Positions 46,084 through 54,427 of a stretch of DNA of 64,000 bases are shown here, piece after piece. The stretch is from Kitasatospora sp. MAP12-44 (lineage in GTDB: Bacteria > Actinomycetota > Actinomycetes > Streptomycetales > Streptomycetaceae). The translations under genes were made by a program, and so were the position numbers. Where the stretch lies: contig NZ_JARZAE010000004.1 of assembly GCF_029892095.1 (NCBI RefSeq), forward strand, positions 1,736,001 to 1,800,000, read 5' to 3'. The notes beneath the pieces were generated by a model, which was given only the letters and a program-made list of their open reading frames with translations, did no database searches and was not told the DNA's origin. Every line of letters starts with the position of its first letter. The stretch's first letter is position 1.

Positions 46084-47307
46084 TCACAACGCGTACTCCT
46101 GCGCCGCCTCCCGCAGTTGGCCGACCTGGCCGGCGTCGACGGCGGTGTAGGCGTCCTGCACCCGCACCAGCCAGGAGGCCTCCGCGTCGCTGTCACTGAT
46201 CGGCTTGCTGGGCAGCGCGGGCGAGGGCACGTCGCTGCGCTCACCGGCGGCCAGCGCGTGCAGCGCGGCCCTGATCCACAGGGCCTCGGCGGCGGGCCCG
46301 GGGTCGGGGGTCGAGGCGGCGGCGTCCTCGGCGGCGAACAGCAGCGTCGGCGGGGCGTAGTGGCGCAGCTGGTCGACGGCGTCGGCGATGTCCTGGGTGC
46401 AGCGGTCCAGCCGGACGTCCAGCGGCGGCGAGATGCGCGCGGCCTCGCGCCAGCGGCCCGCGGGGGGCTGGAACGCAGTCCCCGGGAACGCCGTCATCAG
46501 GTCGTTCCACAGCGGGTACAGGCGCCACAGCGCGCGCCAGGACCGCCACCGGGTGGCCGCGGCGTTGGTGGTGGGGATGCTGACTCCGGCGGCGAACAGG
46601 AAGAACAGCACGATCTGCAGCGCCTCGGTGTCACGGCCGAGCGCCGTGTCGAAGCTGTGGCTCAGGTGGTGGAAGACCGCGACCCACATGAAGGCCGTAC
46701 GGATCACCACATACGCCACGCCGAGGGCCATCGCGACGGCCATCAGCAGCAGGCCGGCGCGCAGCAGCCGGGTCTCGGCGCGGCGCGCCGCGCTGGACCA
46801 CTGGTAGCAGGTGACGGCGGAGGAGGCGCCCAGGTAGATGTAGAAGATGGACTCGTAAAGGGAGGCACCCCACTGGCCCGCGTGGTCGGCGACGAAGTCC
46901 GTGCTGGGGTGCGAGCGGTTCACCACCGTGAAGAACAGCACGGTCATCAGGGCCAGTTGGCCGATCGCCGCCTTCCAGGCGACCCGCTCGATCCAGCGCG
47001 CGACGGCGACGTGGCGCGGTATGACCTCCTCGTCGGTCTTGCCGTAGCTGGCCACCACGTAGGTGAGGATCGCCAGCAGCGCGGCCGTGCTCACGTAGTG
47101 CTTGAGCAGGATGGAGATGTCCGTGATCGGCGAGTCGTTCAGCCACTTCGCCACCGCGGGGCTCTTGAGCCAGAGCGCGGCGGCGAAGCCGACGTAGCAG
47201 CCCCACAGCGCGCGTCGGTGCGAGTCGCCATAGAGGACGGCGGGGAGCCGCCACACGGCGACCGCGGTCATCGTGGCCGCGACGGCGTAGGCCCAGAAAC
47301 CAAGCAC
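46084..47307 (-). CDS. multi-pass membrane protein (MAB_1171c-like)
   Basis: A 407-residue protein with about 7 hydrophobic helices in its N-terminal 240 residues (FWAYAVAATMTAVAVWRLPA onward) and a soluble C-terminal region. It belongs to a group annotated MAB_1171c-family putative transporters and recurs with XRE regulators and ImmA/IrrE proteins. GTG 47307 follows GGAG with suitable spacing. The ImmA/IrrE gene should lie directly upstream, but a TnpB element lies between (47.3-48.8 kb). Transport activity is not established. Confidence 0.8.
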   Translation of the reverse strand: MLGFWAYAVAATMTAVAVWRLPAVLYGDSHRRALWGCYVGFAAALWLKSPAVAKWLNDSPITDISILLKHYVSTAALLAILTYVVASYGKTDEEVIPRHVAVARWIERVAWKAAIGQLALMTVLFFTVVNRSHPSTDFVADHAGQWGASLYESIFYIYLGASSAVTCYQWSSAARRAETRLLRAGLLLMAVAMALGVAYVVIRTAFMWVAVFHHLSHSFDTALGRDTEALQIVLFFLFAAGVSIPTTNAAATRWRSWRALWRLYPLWNDLMTAFPGTAFQPPAGRWREAARISPPLDVRLDRCTQDIADAVDQLRHYAPPTLLFAAEDAAASTPDPGPAAEALWIRAALHALAAGERSDVPSPALPSKPISDSDAEASWLVRVQDAYTAVDAGQVGQLREAAQEYAL

Positions 47308-47521
47308 GGGGGACTGCTCCTTATTCTTGCTTCACCGAGCAACCGGAGGATGCCCCGGCCTTCAGGCTGGGGAGGAATTCGACTGCCCGCGGTGGGGGTA
47401 CCCCCCGGCCGGAGGCTGGGGGAGGGTCAAAGATTAGCCGTTTCGCCACCCAGGCGGAGCGGTGTTGCCACCCACCCACGGGGAAGTGCCTTGTGTCAGT
47501 GCGTCAGGTTATGTTCCTGGC

Positions 47522-48757
47522 ATGACGATCACAGCGCAGGAGGCCAGGGAGGATGCCGGGCTCGCCCGGTACACCTACCGGCTGCGCGTTTCGTCTAACG
47601 CTCTCGCCGCGCTGGAGGCCGAGTGGGGGCGGTGCCGGTGGGTGTGGAACGAGTGCGTGGCCATGTCCCGCAAGGTCCACCTGGCCAACCGGAGCCGCCC
47701 CCAGGGGGCGGACCAGGTGACCTGCGGTCCGGCGCGGCTGGACAGGATGCTGACCGAGGCCCGGTCCGCGATGGCGTGGCTGCGTGGTGGGGCCAGTGTC
47801 CCGCAGCAGCAGACGATTCGGGACTTCGCCAAGTCCCGCGCGAAGGCGCTCAAGGACATCAAGGCACAGCTGCCGATGCGGCGGCGCGCCGGGATGCCGC
47901 GCCCGAAGAGGAAGCGCGAGGCGGACCCGTCGCTGAACTACACGACACGGGGGTTCCGGATCAAGGACGGCCGCCTGCACCTGGCGGGCGGCATCGTGCT
48001 GAGCGTGGTGTGGTCCCGTAACCTTCCGGCCGCGCCCAGCTCGGTGCGGGTGTACCGGGACAGCCTCGGCCACTGGTACGCCAGTTTCGTCGTCGCGATC
48101 GCCACCGAACCGCTGCCCGCGACAGGCCGGGTGATCGGTATCGACTGGGGTGTGAGGGAGATCGCGACCACCACCAGCGACGCCCACGATCTTCCCCACC
48201 CTGAGCACGGCTGGGAGGCCCAGGACAGGCTGACCCGCTACGACCGGATGATGGCCCGCCGCCGACCTGCCAAGGGCCGGCCCGGATCGAGGGGCTACCA
48301 GCGCGCGAAGAAGCTGCGCGCGAAGCTGTACAAGAAGGTCGCCCGGCAGCGCGAGGACACCGGCCGCAAGTGGGCCAAGACCGTCGTCCGCGACCACGAC
48401 GCAATCGCGGTGGAGGACTTCAAGCCGAAGTTCCTGGCCAAGTCCACGATGGCCAGGAAGGCCGCCGACGCCGCCATCGGCGCCACCAAACGGGCCCTGA
48501 TCGAGATGGGCCGCAAGCACGGCAGGACCGTGCACCTGGTCCACCCCGCGCACACCACGATGGACTGCGCGCACTGCGATGCGAGAGCCAAGCACGCACT
48601 GCCGCTGGGACTGCGCACCTACACCTGCACCACATGCGGAGCCGTGTCCCCCAGGGACAAGAACTCCGCCCGCGTGATGCTCATCCGGGCAGGTCTGAAC
48701 CCGGCTGACGCTGAGAGTGGAAGACCTCCCGGACCGCCGGTCCGGAAGGCGGCTTGA
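47522..48757 (+). CDS. tnpB: TnpB RNA-guided nuclease-like protein
   Basis: A 411-residue TnpB, the small ancestor of Cas12. The N-terminal part has basic helical and WED-like segments. The RuvC core has Asp208 (GIDWGV), Glu298 (AVEDF) and Asp379 (PRDKNS). A zinc ribbon uses CAHC and CTTC. All catalytic residues are intact. ATG 47522 is preferred over an in-frame upstream start at 47462. The guide RNA should be encoded at the 3' end of the element. Active TnpB proteins cut DNA adjacent to a short motif; activity here is not shown. Confidence 0.92.
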   Translation: MTITAQEAREDAGLARYTYRLRVSSNALAALEAEWGRCRWVWNECVAMSRKVHLANRSRPQGADQVTCGPARLDRMLTEARSAMAWLRGGASVPQQQTIRDFAKSRAKALKDIKAQLPMRRRAGMPRPKRKREADPSLNYTTRGFRIKDGRLHLAGGIVLSVVWSRNLPAAPSSVRVYRDSLGHWYASFVVAIATEPLPATGRVIGIDWGVREIATTTSDAHDLPHPEHGWEAQDRLTRYDRMMARRRPAKGRPGSRGYQRAKKLRAKLYKKVARQREDTGRKWAKTVVRDHDAIAVEDFKPKFLAKSTMARKAADAAIGATKRALIEMGRKHGRTVHLVHPAHTTMDCAHCDARAKHALPLGLRTYTCTTCGAVSPRDKNSARVMLIRAGLNPADAESGRPPGPPVRKAA

Positions 48758-48814
48758 GTCAGAAATCCACCCGACAGAAGCCGGAACCCCTGGCTTCAGC
48801 CGGGGGAGCAGTCA
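48758..48814 (+). ncRNA. predicted 3' part of the TnpB guide (omega) RNA and right end
   Basis: Just after tnpB the sequence folds into a hairpin (CCCCTGGCTTCAGCCGGGGG) ending GAGCAGTCAA near 48816. In the TnpB family the RNA scaffold runs from the tnpB 3' part to the element's end and continues into a guide in the flanking DNA. The start of the RNA cannot be fixed from sequence; the predicted guide would be 48815-48834. Confidence 0.5.
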
Positions 48815-49369
48815 ATTTGTCTGCCGCCCGCGCGGGGGCGGGGCGACGGGGTGCGAGAGCGTGGACTCCAGCAGGCTCACCATGTCGTCGCCCTGCGGGA
48901 GTTGGCGGCGGACCATGCGCTTGATGAGCGAGGCGGACAGCTCGGCCTCCTGCTCCTCCAGCGTGTCGTAGCGGGCCCGGGCCTGGACGATGCCGCCGCG
49001 CCCGAGCCGCTCGACCAGGCTCTCGTGCAGCGCGGGCGGCACGTAGTGCTGCAGTTCCTCAGCGGTCAGGCTGCTGCCGTGGTCGAACCACTCGTGCACC
49101 AGCTCGTGCAGCTTCACGTGGTCGGTCTGGTTCTGGGTCGGCCGGCGCCGGAAGAGGATGTACGAGTGGGTCTCGGTCTTGACCCGCAGTCCGCACGCGG
49201 TGCGCAGATCGGTGCCGCGGTCGTCGATCGGGACCAGTTCGATGGTCCGGCCGCGCACCGCCTCGATGTTGGCCACCAGGCCCGCGATGGTGAACGGTTG
49301 CGGCAGCGGCAGGTCGGCCAACTTCTGTTCGCACGTCTTGCGAAGCCGGCGCATCGAGAACGCCCCCAT
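48812..49369 (-). CDS. ImmA/IrrE family metallopeptidase
   Basis: A 185-residue protein with the zinc motif HELVH in VKLHELVHEWFDH. Enzymes of this family cleave XRE-type repressors, or act in stress responses. ATG 49369 is selected because GGAGGGG lies shortly upstream; the frame extends farther 5' (to 49486) but crosses a terminator hairpin. The C-terminus PPPRGRQTN ends at a TGA that coincides with the end of the TnpB element, so the insertion either follows the stop or supplied it. It belongs with the XRE and membrane-protein genes. Confidence 0.88.
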   Translation of the reverse strand: MGAFSMRRLRKTCEQKLADLPLPQPFTIAGLVANIEAVRGRTIELVPIDDRGTDLRTACGLRVKTETHSYILFRRRPTQNQTDHVKLHELVHEWFDHGSSLTAEELQHYVPPALHESLVERLGRGGIVQARARYDTLEEQEAELSASLIKRMVRRQLPQGDDMVSLLESTLSHPVAPPPRGRQTN

Positions 49370-49438
49370 CAACCCCTCCTCCCGGAACCAGCGGACAGTG
49401 TCCCATAGCTGTTCGAACAGGCGCCTCCCGGGCGTGAC

Positions 49439-49471
49439 GAAGCCCGGGAGCGTATCCAGCTCCCGGGCTTC
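49439..49471. terminator. strong hairpin after the permuted-tRNA locus
   Basis: GAAGCCCGGGAGC (49439-49451) pairs perfectly with GCTCCCGGGCTTC (49459-49471), with a 7-base loop. On the minus strand it follows the tRNA-like genes and precedes the ImmA/IrrE start. It likely ends the tRNA transcript. Confidence 0.85.
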
Positions 49472-49522
49472 TCTGGTGCCACCCAATTGCTCACACCGGC
49501 ACGTTGAAGAGTGCGGATCATC

Positions 49523-49603
49523 CTGAAATCGAGGTGTTCTCCCGTTGAACTACCAAGCCGGGAAGAGGCTCGGGCGGGATTCGAACCCGCACCCATCGAT
49601 GAT
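49523..49603 (-). tRNA. candidate circularly permuted tRNA, copy b
   Basis: Read on the minus strand, a 3' half comes first: ATCGA (49600-49596), a 5-base variable loop, T-arm GCGGG-TTCGAAT-CCCGC (49590-49574), acceptor strand CCGAGCC (49573-49567). Then a 7-base linker, then a 5' half: acceptor GGCTTGG (49559-49553), TA, D-arm GTTC-AACGGGA-GAAC, anticodon stem TCGAT (49532-49528). GGCTTGG pairs with CCGAGCC (one G-U), TCGAT pairs with ATCGA. The loop TTCAGGA would give anticodon CAG. Odd: three bases, not one, separate the D stem from the anticodon stem; no encoded CCA. The leader 49612-49606 pairs with the trailer 49517-49511. In normal order the acceptor stem does not close. Confidence 0.7.
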
Positions 49604-49666
49604 CGTCCGCACCCGGTCGATCCGGTGTTCGGCGGCGAATACTGAGACTGGAGCGAGAATCTGAGA

Positions 49667-49747
49667 TTCAGGGGGCTGCCTCTACCGGCTTGGGCTACCC
49701 CGGCACGTGGTGCCGGGGGGAGGATTCGAACCTCCACTGGACCCCTT
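49667..49747 (-). tRNA. candidate circularly permuted tRNA, copy a (anticodon possibly GAA)
   Basis: On the minus strand the 3' half comes first: AA, anticodon stem GGGGT (49745-49741), variable CCAGT, T-arm GGAGG-TTCGAAT-CCTCC (49735-49719), acceptor CCCCGGC (49718-49712), A, encoded CCA (49710-49708). After CGT the 5' half follows: acceptor GCCGGGG (49704-49698), TA, D-arm GCC-GGC with GG in the loop, anticodon stem GCCCC (49676-49672), then CTGAA. Acceptor pairing is perfect over 7 bp; anticodon stem over 5 bp with one G-U. Joining CTGAA to AA gives loop CTGAAAA, anticodon GAA (Phe), discriminator A. The join is inferred. pheS-pheT lie 0.9 kb upstream. Confidence 0.75.
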
Positions 49748-49821
49748 GGTCAGCTTCAACATCAGTTTCAGCTTGCGCTCTTCAGCGCACCCCACCGTCT
49801 GCACGGGGGGCGATCATGAGG

Positions 49822-50553
49822 CTACCTGAACAGGTAGCCGAACACCGCGTCCCCGATCCGCTGGTCGGTGACCTCGGTGCCGTTGGCCTCCTCGCGGGCG
49901 AACTTGACGGCCTGCTGGAGCTTTTCCAGCCGGTCCGCCAGCTCGTTCACACGGCGGGCCGGCAGCGCGCCGGAGAACTTCACCGTCGTCCAGTACCCGA
50001 CCGGGATGTCCTCGTAGTAGACCTCGACCTGGGCCGGGTGGTTCTCGGTGGCCTCGGCCTTCACGTGGTTGCGCGGGACCTTCTTGGTGCGGATGGTGCG
50101 CACCGCCTCGGTCTTCCAGGAGTCGGTGGACGGGTCGAGGTTCCACGCCTCGGCGCCGTCCAGCACCGGGAGCTTGCGCACGAAGGTGTGCAGGTCGGTG
50201 AGCTGCTTCTCCAGGAAGAGCAGGTACGGCACCGGGACCTGGGCGAGCAGCACCGTGCCGTCGACCACCACGTCGGCGGCCGCGCTGCGGTTGGCCCAGT
50301 CCTTGGTGGCGGTCACGTCGAAGAGCCGGGTGAGCGTCGCCGCGGTGCTGCGCAGGATGTCCTCGGCCTTGACCTGGACCCTGGTCGACTCGGGCGGCAG
50401 CTGCTCGCCCTCCTCGTCCTTGGGCTGGTAGGTGCGGGAGATCCCGGCCAGCAGCGCGGGCTTCTGGAGGTCCTGGTGAGCCTGCGTCAGCTCCTGGAAG
50501 GACTTGGACTTGACGCCCTTTTCGACGGCGATGATCTGATTCAGCTTCGGCAC
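49822..50553 (-). CDS. conserved actinobacterial/phage-type protein of unknown function, upstream of the tRNA-like pair
   Basis: A 243-residue soluble protein beginning PKLNQIIAVEKGVKSKSFQE, with VTATKDWANRSAAADVVVDG, YLLFLEKQLTDLHTFV, LDGAEAW and EEANGTEVTDQRIGDAVFGYL as distinctive parts. I remember the pattern from actinobacteria and their phages (DUF7873-like), but no function is known to me. The stop lies about 20 bases before the leader of tRNA-like a on the same strand, and no terminator separates them. Protein and RNA genes may be one transcript ending at 49439-49471. Whether the protein acts on the RNA is an open question. Confidence 0.85.
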   Translation of the reverse strand: MPKLNQIIAVEKGVKSKSFQELTQAHQDLQKPALLAGISRTYQPKDEEGEQLPPESTRVQVKAEDILRSTAATLTRLFDVTATKDWANRSAAADVVVDGTVLLAQVPVPYLLFLEKQLTDLHTFVRKLPVLDGAEAWNLDPSTDSWKTEAVRTIRTKKVPRNHVKAEATENHPAQVEVYYEDIPVGYWTTVKFSGALPARRVNELADRLEKLQQAVKFAREEANGTEVTDQRIGDAVFGYLFR

Positions 50554-50602
50554 GCGTCGAACATAGCAGCGATCGATCCTGCGGCGCCCGGGATTTAACG
50601 CC

Positions 50603-50640
50603 GAGGGCCCCCGGACCGCAGCAGCGGTCCGGGGGCCCTC
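50603..50640. terminator. terminator after pheT
   Basis: GAGGGCCCCCGGACCGC (50603-50619), 4-base loop, GCGGTCCGGGGGCCCTC (50624-50640): a perfect 17-bp stem, 9 bases after the pheT stop on the minus strand. Confidence 0.9.
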
Positions 50641-50648
50641 ACCTGCGG

Positions 50649-53168
50649 CTACGCCCCGCGCAGCACCGCGCCCGTACGGGCCAGCGCCGCGGCCACCGCC
50701 GCCTCGCGGGCGGCGGAGGCCTCGTCGGCGGTCAGCGTGCGGTCGGTGGCGCGGAAGCGCAGCGCGTACGCCAGCGACTTCTTGCCCTCGCCCACCTGCT
50801 CGCCCTCGAAGACGTCGAACAGCCGGATCGCCTCAAGGAGTTCACCCGCCCCCTCACGCAGCGCCTGCTCGACCCGCGCGGCCGGCACCTCGCGGTCCAC
50901 GATCAGCGCGACGTCCTGAGTGGCGACCGGGAACCCGGAGACCACCGGGCCCTGCACCGGCTGCTCGCCGTCGGCGGTCAGCAGGTCCAGGTCCAGCTCC
51001 ATCGCGCTGGTGCGCTCCGGCAGGTGCATGGCCTTGACCACACGCGGGTGCAGCTCGCCGGCGTGGCCGACCAGCCTGTCGGTGCCCGCCGCGTACAGCG
51101 CCGCGCAGCGACCCGGGTGCCAGGGCGCGTGCTGGTCCTGACGGGCCTCCAGCTCCACTCCGGCCGCGCGGGCCACCGTGCGGGCCGCCTCGACGGCGTC
51201 CGCCCAGCCGGCCGGCGCCCCTGCGCCCCACCAGCCGGACGGCTGCCGCTCGCCGGCCAGCGCGACGGCGATCCGACGCGGCTGGTCGGGCAGGGCGGCG
51301 TCCAGCGCGGCGAGCTCCTCGGCCGTCGGACGACGGTCGACGGCCGGGCGCGGCGCGACCACGAGCTCCGACTTGGGCTGGAAGACCAGACCCGCCTCGA
51401 AGATCGCCAGGTCGGTGTTGCCGCGGCCGACGTTGCGGCGCAGGGTGGCGAGCAGGCCCGGCAGCAGCGTGGTGCGCAGCGCCGGCTCCTCGTCGTTGAG
51501 CGGGTTGACCAGCTTGACGGTACGACGGCGCGCGTCGTCCTCGGCCAGGCCCAGCGCGTCGAAGGCCGCCTGCCCGAGGAACGGGTAGTTGTTGACCTCG
51601 ACATAGCCGGCCGCGGCCAGCGCCACGCCCACCCGGCGGTGCATCCGCTGGGCCTGCGTCAGACCCCGGCCCGGCGGGACGGTGGGCATCCGGGCGGGGA
51701 CGTTGTCGTAGCCCTCCAGCCGGATGACCTCCTCCGCGAGGTCGTTGGGGTCGGTCAGGTCCAGGCGCCAGGTCGGCGGGGTGACCTCCAGGACGTCGGA
51801 TCCCGAGACCGAGCAACCGACCTCCTGCAGGCGCCGGGTGACGGTCTCGCGGCCGTACTCGGTGCCCGCGACGCGGTCCGGCAGGTCGGCGGCGATGGTG
51901 ATGGTGCGCACCGGGTGCGGGCCCGCGATGTCGGTGACACCGGCCTCGGCGGTCCCGCCGGCGATCAGCACCAGCAGGTCCACCGCGCGCTGGGCGGCCG
52001 CCCGGGCGGCCTCCGGGTCCACACCGCGCTCGAAGCGCTTGGAGGCCTCGGAGGGCAGCTTGTGCCGCTTGGCGGTGCGGGCGATGGCGACCGGGTCGAA
52101 GTGCGCGGCCTCGATGATCACCTCGGTGGAGCCGGTGACCTCGCCGGTCTCCGGGTCGAGCACCGGGTCGAGGATCTCGGTCGAGGCGCCGCCCATGACA
52201 CCCGCCAGGCCGATCGGCCCGGTGTTGTCGCAGATCAGCAGGTCCTCGGCGGCGAGCTTGCGCTTCACGCCGTCCAGCGTGGTGAGCAGCTCGCCCTCCT
52301 GCGCGCGGCGGACCTGGATCGGGCCGTCCACCCGGTTGCGGTCGTAGGCGTGCAGCGGCTGACCGACCTCCAGCATCACGTAGTTGGTGATGTCGACGGT
52401 CAGCGAGATCGGCCGCACATGCATCTTCTGCAGGCGGCGCTGCAGCCAGATCGGCGACTTGGCGGCCGGGTCGATGCCGGTCACCGTACGGGCCACGAAG
52501 CGGTCGCAGCCCGCCGGGTCGGCGACCTTGACCAGGTAGCCGTAGGAGTTGGCCGGCGGCACGTCGAGCAGCGCCGGGTCGGCCAGCGGCAGCCCGTACG
52601 CGGCGGCGGCCTCGCGGGCCACCCCGCGCATCGACAGGCAGTAGCCGCGGTCGGGGGTGACGGCGATGTCCAGCACCTCGTCGACCAGCTGGAGCAGCTC
52701 GATGGCGTCGGTGCCGGGCTCGTAGTGCTCGGGGAGCACGATGATGCCGTCGTGGTCGTCGCCCATGCCGAGCTCGCGCGCGGAGCAGATCATGCCGGCC
52801 GAGGTGTGGCCGTAGGTCTGCCGCGCGGCGATCGGGAACGGGCCGGGCAGCACGGCACCCGGGAGCACCACGACCACCTTGTCGCCGACCGCGAAGTTGC
52901 GGGCGCCGCAGACGATCTCCTGCGGCTCGCCGGTTCCGTTGGCGTCGCCGACGTTCACCCAGCAGTGCCGGATCGGCTTCTTGAAGCCGGTCAACTCCTC
53001 GATGGACAGCACCTGGCCGACCACCAGCGGGCCCTTGAGGTCGCCGCCGAGCTGCTCGACGGTCTCGACCTCAAGGCCGGCCCGGATCAGCTTCTCGGCG
53101 ACGTCCCGACCGGTCTCACCGGCCGGCAGGTCGACGTACTCGCGCAGCCAGGAAAGCGGGACGCGCAT
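50649..53168 (-). CDS. pheT: phenylalanyl-tRNA synthetase beta subunit
   Basis: An 839-residue beta chain of the (alpha-beta)2 enzyme that charges tRNA-Phe. It has the N-terminal OB-fold tRNA-binding region (residues about 40-155, [14 protein letters not shown]), B3/B4 editing domain, B5 domain and a C-terminal FDX-ACB anticodon domain ([19 protein letters not shown]). Length is normal. ATG 53168 overlaps the pheS stop by one base (TGATG), giving coupled synthesis of the two subunits. A strong terminator follows. Confidence 0.97.
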   Translation of the reverse strand: MRVPLSWLREYVDLPAGETGRDVAEKLIRAGLEVETVEQLGGDLKGPLVVGQVLSIEELTGFKKPIRHCWVNVGDANGTGEPQEIVCGARNFAVGDKVVVVLPGAVLPGPFPIAARQTYGHTSAGMICSARELGMGDDHDGIIVLPEHYEPGTDAIELLQLVDEVLDIAVTPDRGYCLSMRGVAREAAAAYGLPLADPALLDVPPANSYGYLVKVADPAGCDRFVARTVTGIDPAAKSPIWLQRRLQKMHVRPISLTVDITNYVMLEVGQPLHAYDRNRVDGPIQVRRAQEGELLTTLDGVKRKLAAEDLLICDNTGPIGLAGVMGGASTEILDPVLDPETGEVTGSTEVIIEAAHFDPVAIARTAKRHKLPSEASKRFERGVDPEAARAAAQRAVDLLVLIAGGTAEAGVTDIAGPHPVRTITIAADLPDRVAGTEYGRETVTRRLQEVGCSVSGSDVLEVTPPTWRLDLTDPNDLAEEVIRLEGYDNVPARMPTVPPGRGLTQAQRMHRRVGVALAAAGYVEVNNYPFLGQAAFDALGLAEDDARRRTVKLVNPLNDEEPALRTTLLPGLLATLRRNVGRGNTDLAIFEAGLVFQPKSELVVAPRPAVDRRPTAEELAALDAALPDQPRRIAVALAGERQPSGWWGAGAPAGWADAVEAARTVARAAGVELEARQDQHAPWHPGRCAALYAAGTDRLVGHAGELHPRVVKAMHLPERTSAMELDLDLLTADGEQPVQGPVVSGFPVATQDVALIVDREVPAARVEQALREGAGELLEAIRLFDVFEGEQVGEGKKSLAYALRFRATDRTLTADEASAAREAAVAAALARTGAVLRGA

Positions 53169-54289
53169 CAGATCTCCATCCCGAACGGAAGGGTGAAGCG
53201 CACGTCACCCTCCACCATGTCGCGCATGTCGGCGACGTTGTGACGATTCATCAGGATCCGCTCAAGGCCCAGGCCGAAGGCGAACCCGCTGTAGCGCTCG
53301 GGGTCGACGCCGCTGGCGACCAGCACCCGCGGGTTGACCACGCCGCAGCCGCCCAGCTCGATCCAGCCCTCGGAGGAGCAGGTCCGGCAGGGGCGGTCCG
53401 GGTTGCCGACGCTGGCACCCCGGCAGACGAAGCACTGCAGGTCCACCTCGGCGCTCGGCTCGGTGAACGGGAAGTACGAGGGGCGCCAGCGCAGCTCCAG
53501 CTCGTCCCCGATCAGCTTGGAGACCAGCTGCTCGATGGTGCCCTTGAGGTCGGCGAAGGTGATGCCCTCGTCCACCGCGATGCCCTCCACCTGCCGGAAG
53601 ACCGGGGTGTGGGTGGCGTCCAGCTCGTCCGTCCGGTAGACCCGGCCGGGGCAGATCGCGTAGATCGGCGGCTGACGGTCCAGCATGGTGCGGATCTGGA
53701 CCGGCGAGGTCTGGGTGCGCAGCACGACGCCGGAGTCGGGCGAGCCGTCGGGGGCCGCCACGAAGAAGGTGTCCTGCATCGAGCGGGCCGGGTGGTCCGG
53801 GCCCAGGTTGAGGGCGTCGAAGTTGAGCCACTCCGCCTCGACCTCGGGGCCCTCGGCGATCTCGTAGCCCATCGCGACGAAGGTGTCCTCGATCCGCTCC
53901 GCCAGCGTGGTCAGCGGGTGGCGGGCGCCGCGCGGGGCGCGGTCGAACGGCAGGGTGACATCCACCGCCTCCTCGACCAGCACCCGGGCGTCGCGCTCGG
54001 CCTCCAGCTCCACCTGACGCTTCGCCAGCGCCTGGTTGACCGCGCCGCGGGCCTGGCCGATCAGCTTGCCGGCCGCCGCCTTGGCCTGCGGGGGCAGCGC
54101 GCCGATCTCGCGGTTGGCCAGCGAGAGCGCCGACCGGTCGCCGGTGTGCGCGACCTTGGCCGCCTTGAGCTCATCGAGGCTGCCGGCCGCGGCGAAGGCA
54201 GCGATCGCCTCGTCGCGGGCGCGCTCGACCTCTTCGGGCTTGAGTGCCTCGACCTCGACCGGGTCGTAGGACTTATTGGGTGCCGACAT
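53168..54289 (-). CDS. pheS: phenylalanyl-tRNA synthetase alpha subunit
   Basis: A 373-residue class II aminoacyl-tRNA synthetase subunit. It has the N-terminal coiled coil ([24 protein letters not shown] onward), motif 2 in [19 protein letters not shown] and motif 3 in [14 protein letters not shown] 54289 begins the expected [15 protein letters not shown] precedes it. It pairs with pheT. A 138-base upstream gap leads to the PAS kinase gene. I see no clear phenylalanine leader peptide. Confidence 0.97.
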   Translation of the reverse strand: MSAPNKSYDPVEVEALKPEEVERARDEAIAAFAAAGSLDELKAAKVAHTGDRSALSLANREIGALPPQAKAAAGKLIGQARGAVNQALAKRQVELEAERDARVLVEEAVDVTLPFDRAPRGARHPLTTLAERIEDTFVAMGYEIAEGPEVEAEWLNFDALNLGPDHPARSMQDTFFVAAPDGSPDSGVVLRTQTSPVQIRTMLDRQPPIYAICPGRVYRTDELDATHTPVFRQVEGIAVDEGITFADLKGTIEQLVSKLIGDELELRWRPSYFPFTEPSAEVDLQCFVCRGASVGNPDRPCRTCSSEGWIELGGCGVVNPRVLVASGVDPERYSGFAFGLGLERILMNRHNVADMRDMVEGDVRFTLPFGMEI

Positions 54290-54427
54290 CGCTATCTTCC
54301 CGTGCTCCTGCTCGTCCGTGCTCAAGTGGATTCCAGCCGCTACATGGCCGTTACACCAGGTCGAGTGTAGTCGCAGGGCGCACACCGCCTGGGGCTCGTC
54401 CGCCCACCGGGCCCGTACTCCCAAGAC

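Larger units (their letters stand above)
47338..48814 (+). mobile_element. IS1341-type (IS200/IS605 group) element carrying tnpB, no tnpA
   Basis: The element contains only tnpB. Hairpins resembling IS200/IS605 ends lie at both sides: GGCCTTCAGGCTGGGGAGG near 47360-47380 and CCCCTGGCTTCAGCCGGGGG near 48792-48808. The left boundary is uncertain (a second similar hairpin-like stretch lies at 47398-47430, so an older end may be nested). The right end abuts the stop codon of the ImmA/IrrE gene at 48812-48814. No target duplication is expected for this group. Confidence 0.75.

Noticed and set aside
49574..49704. A conventional tRNA with intron, joining GCCGGGG (49704) to CCGAGCC (49573)
   Set aside because: The acceptor strands do not pair, while each pairs perfectly with its neighbour in permuted order.
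54290..54427. A T-box or phenylalanine leader-peptide attenuator before pheS
   Set aside because: No run of Phe codons, T-box sequence or T-tailed hairpin could be found.
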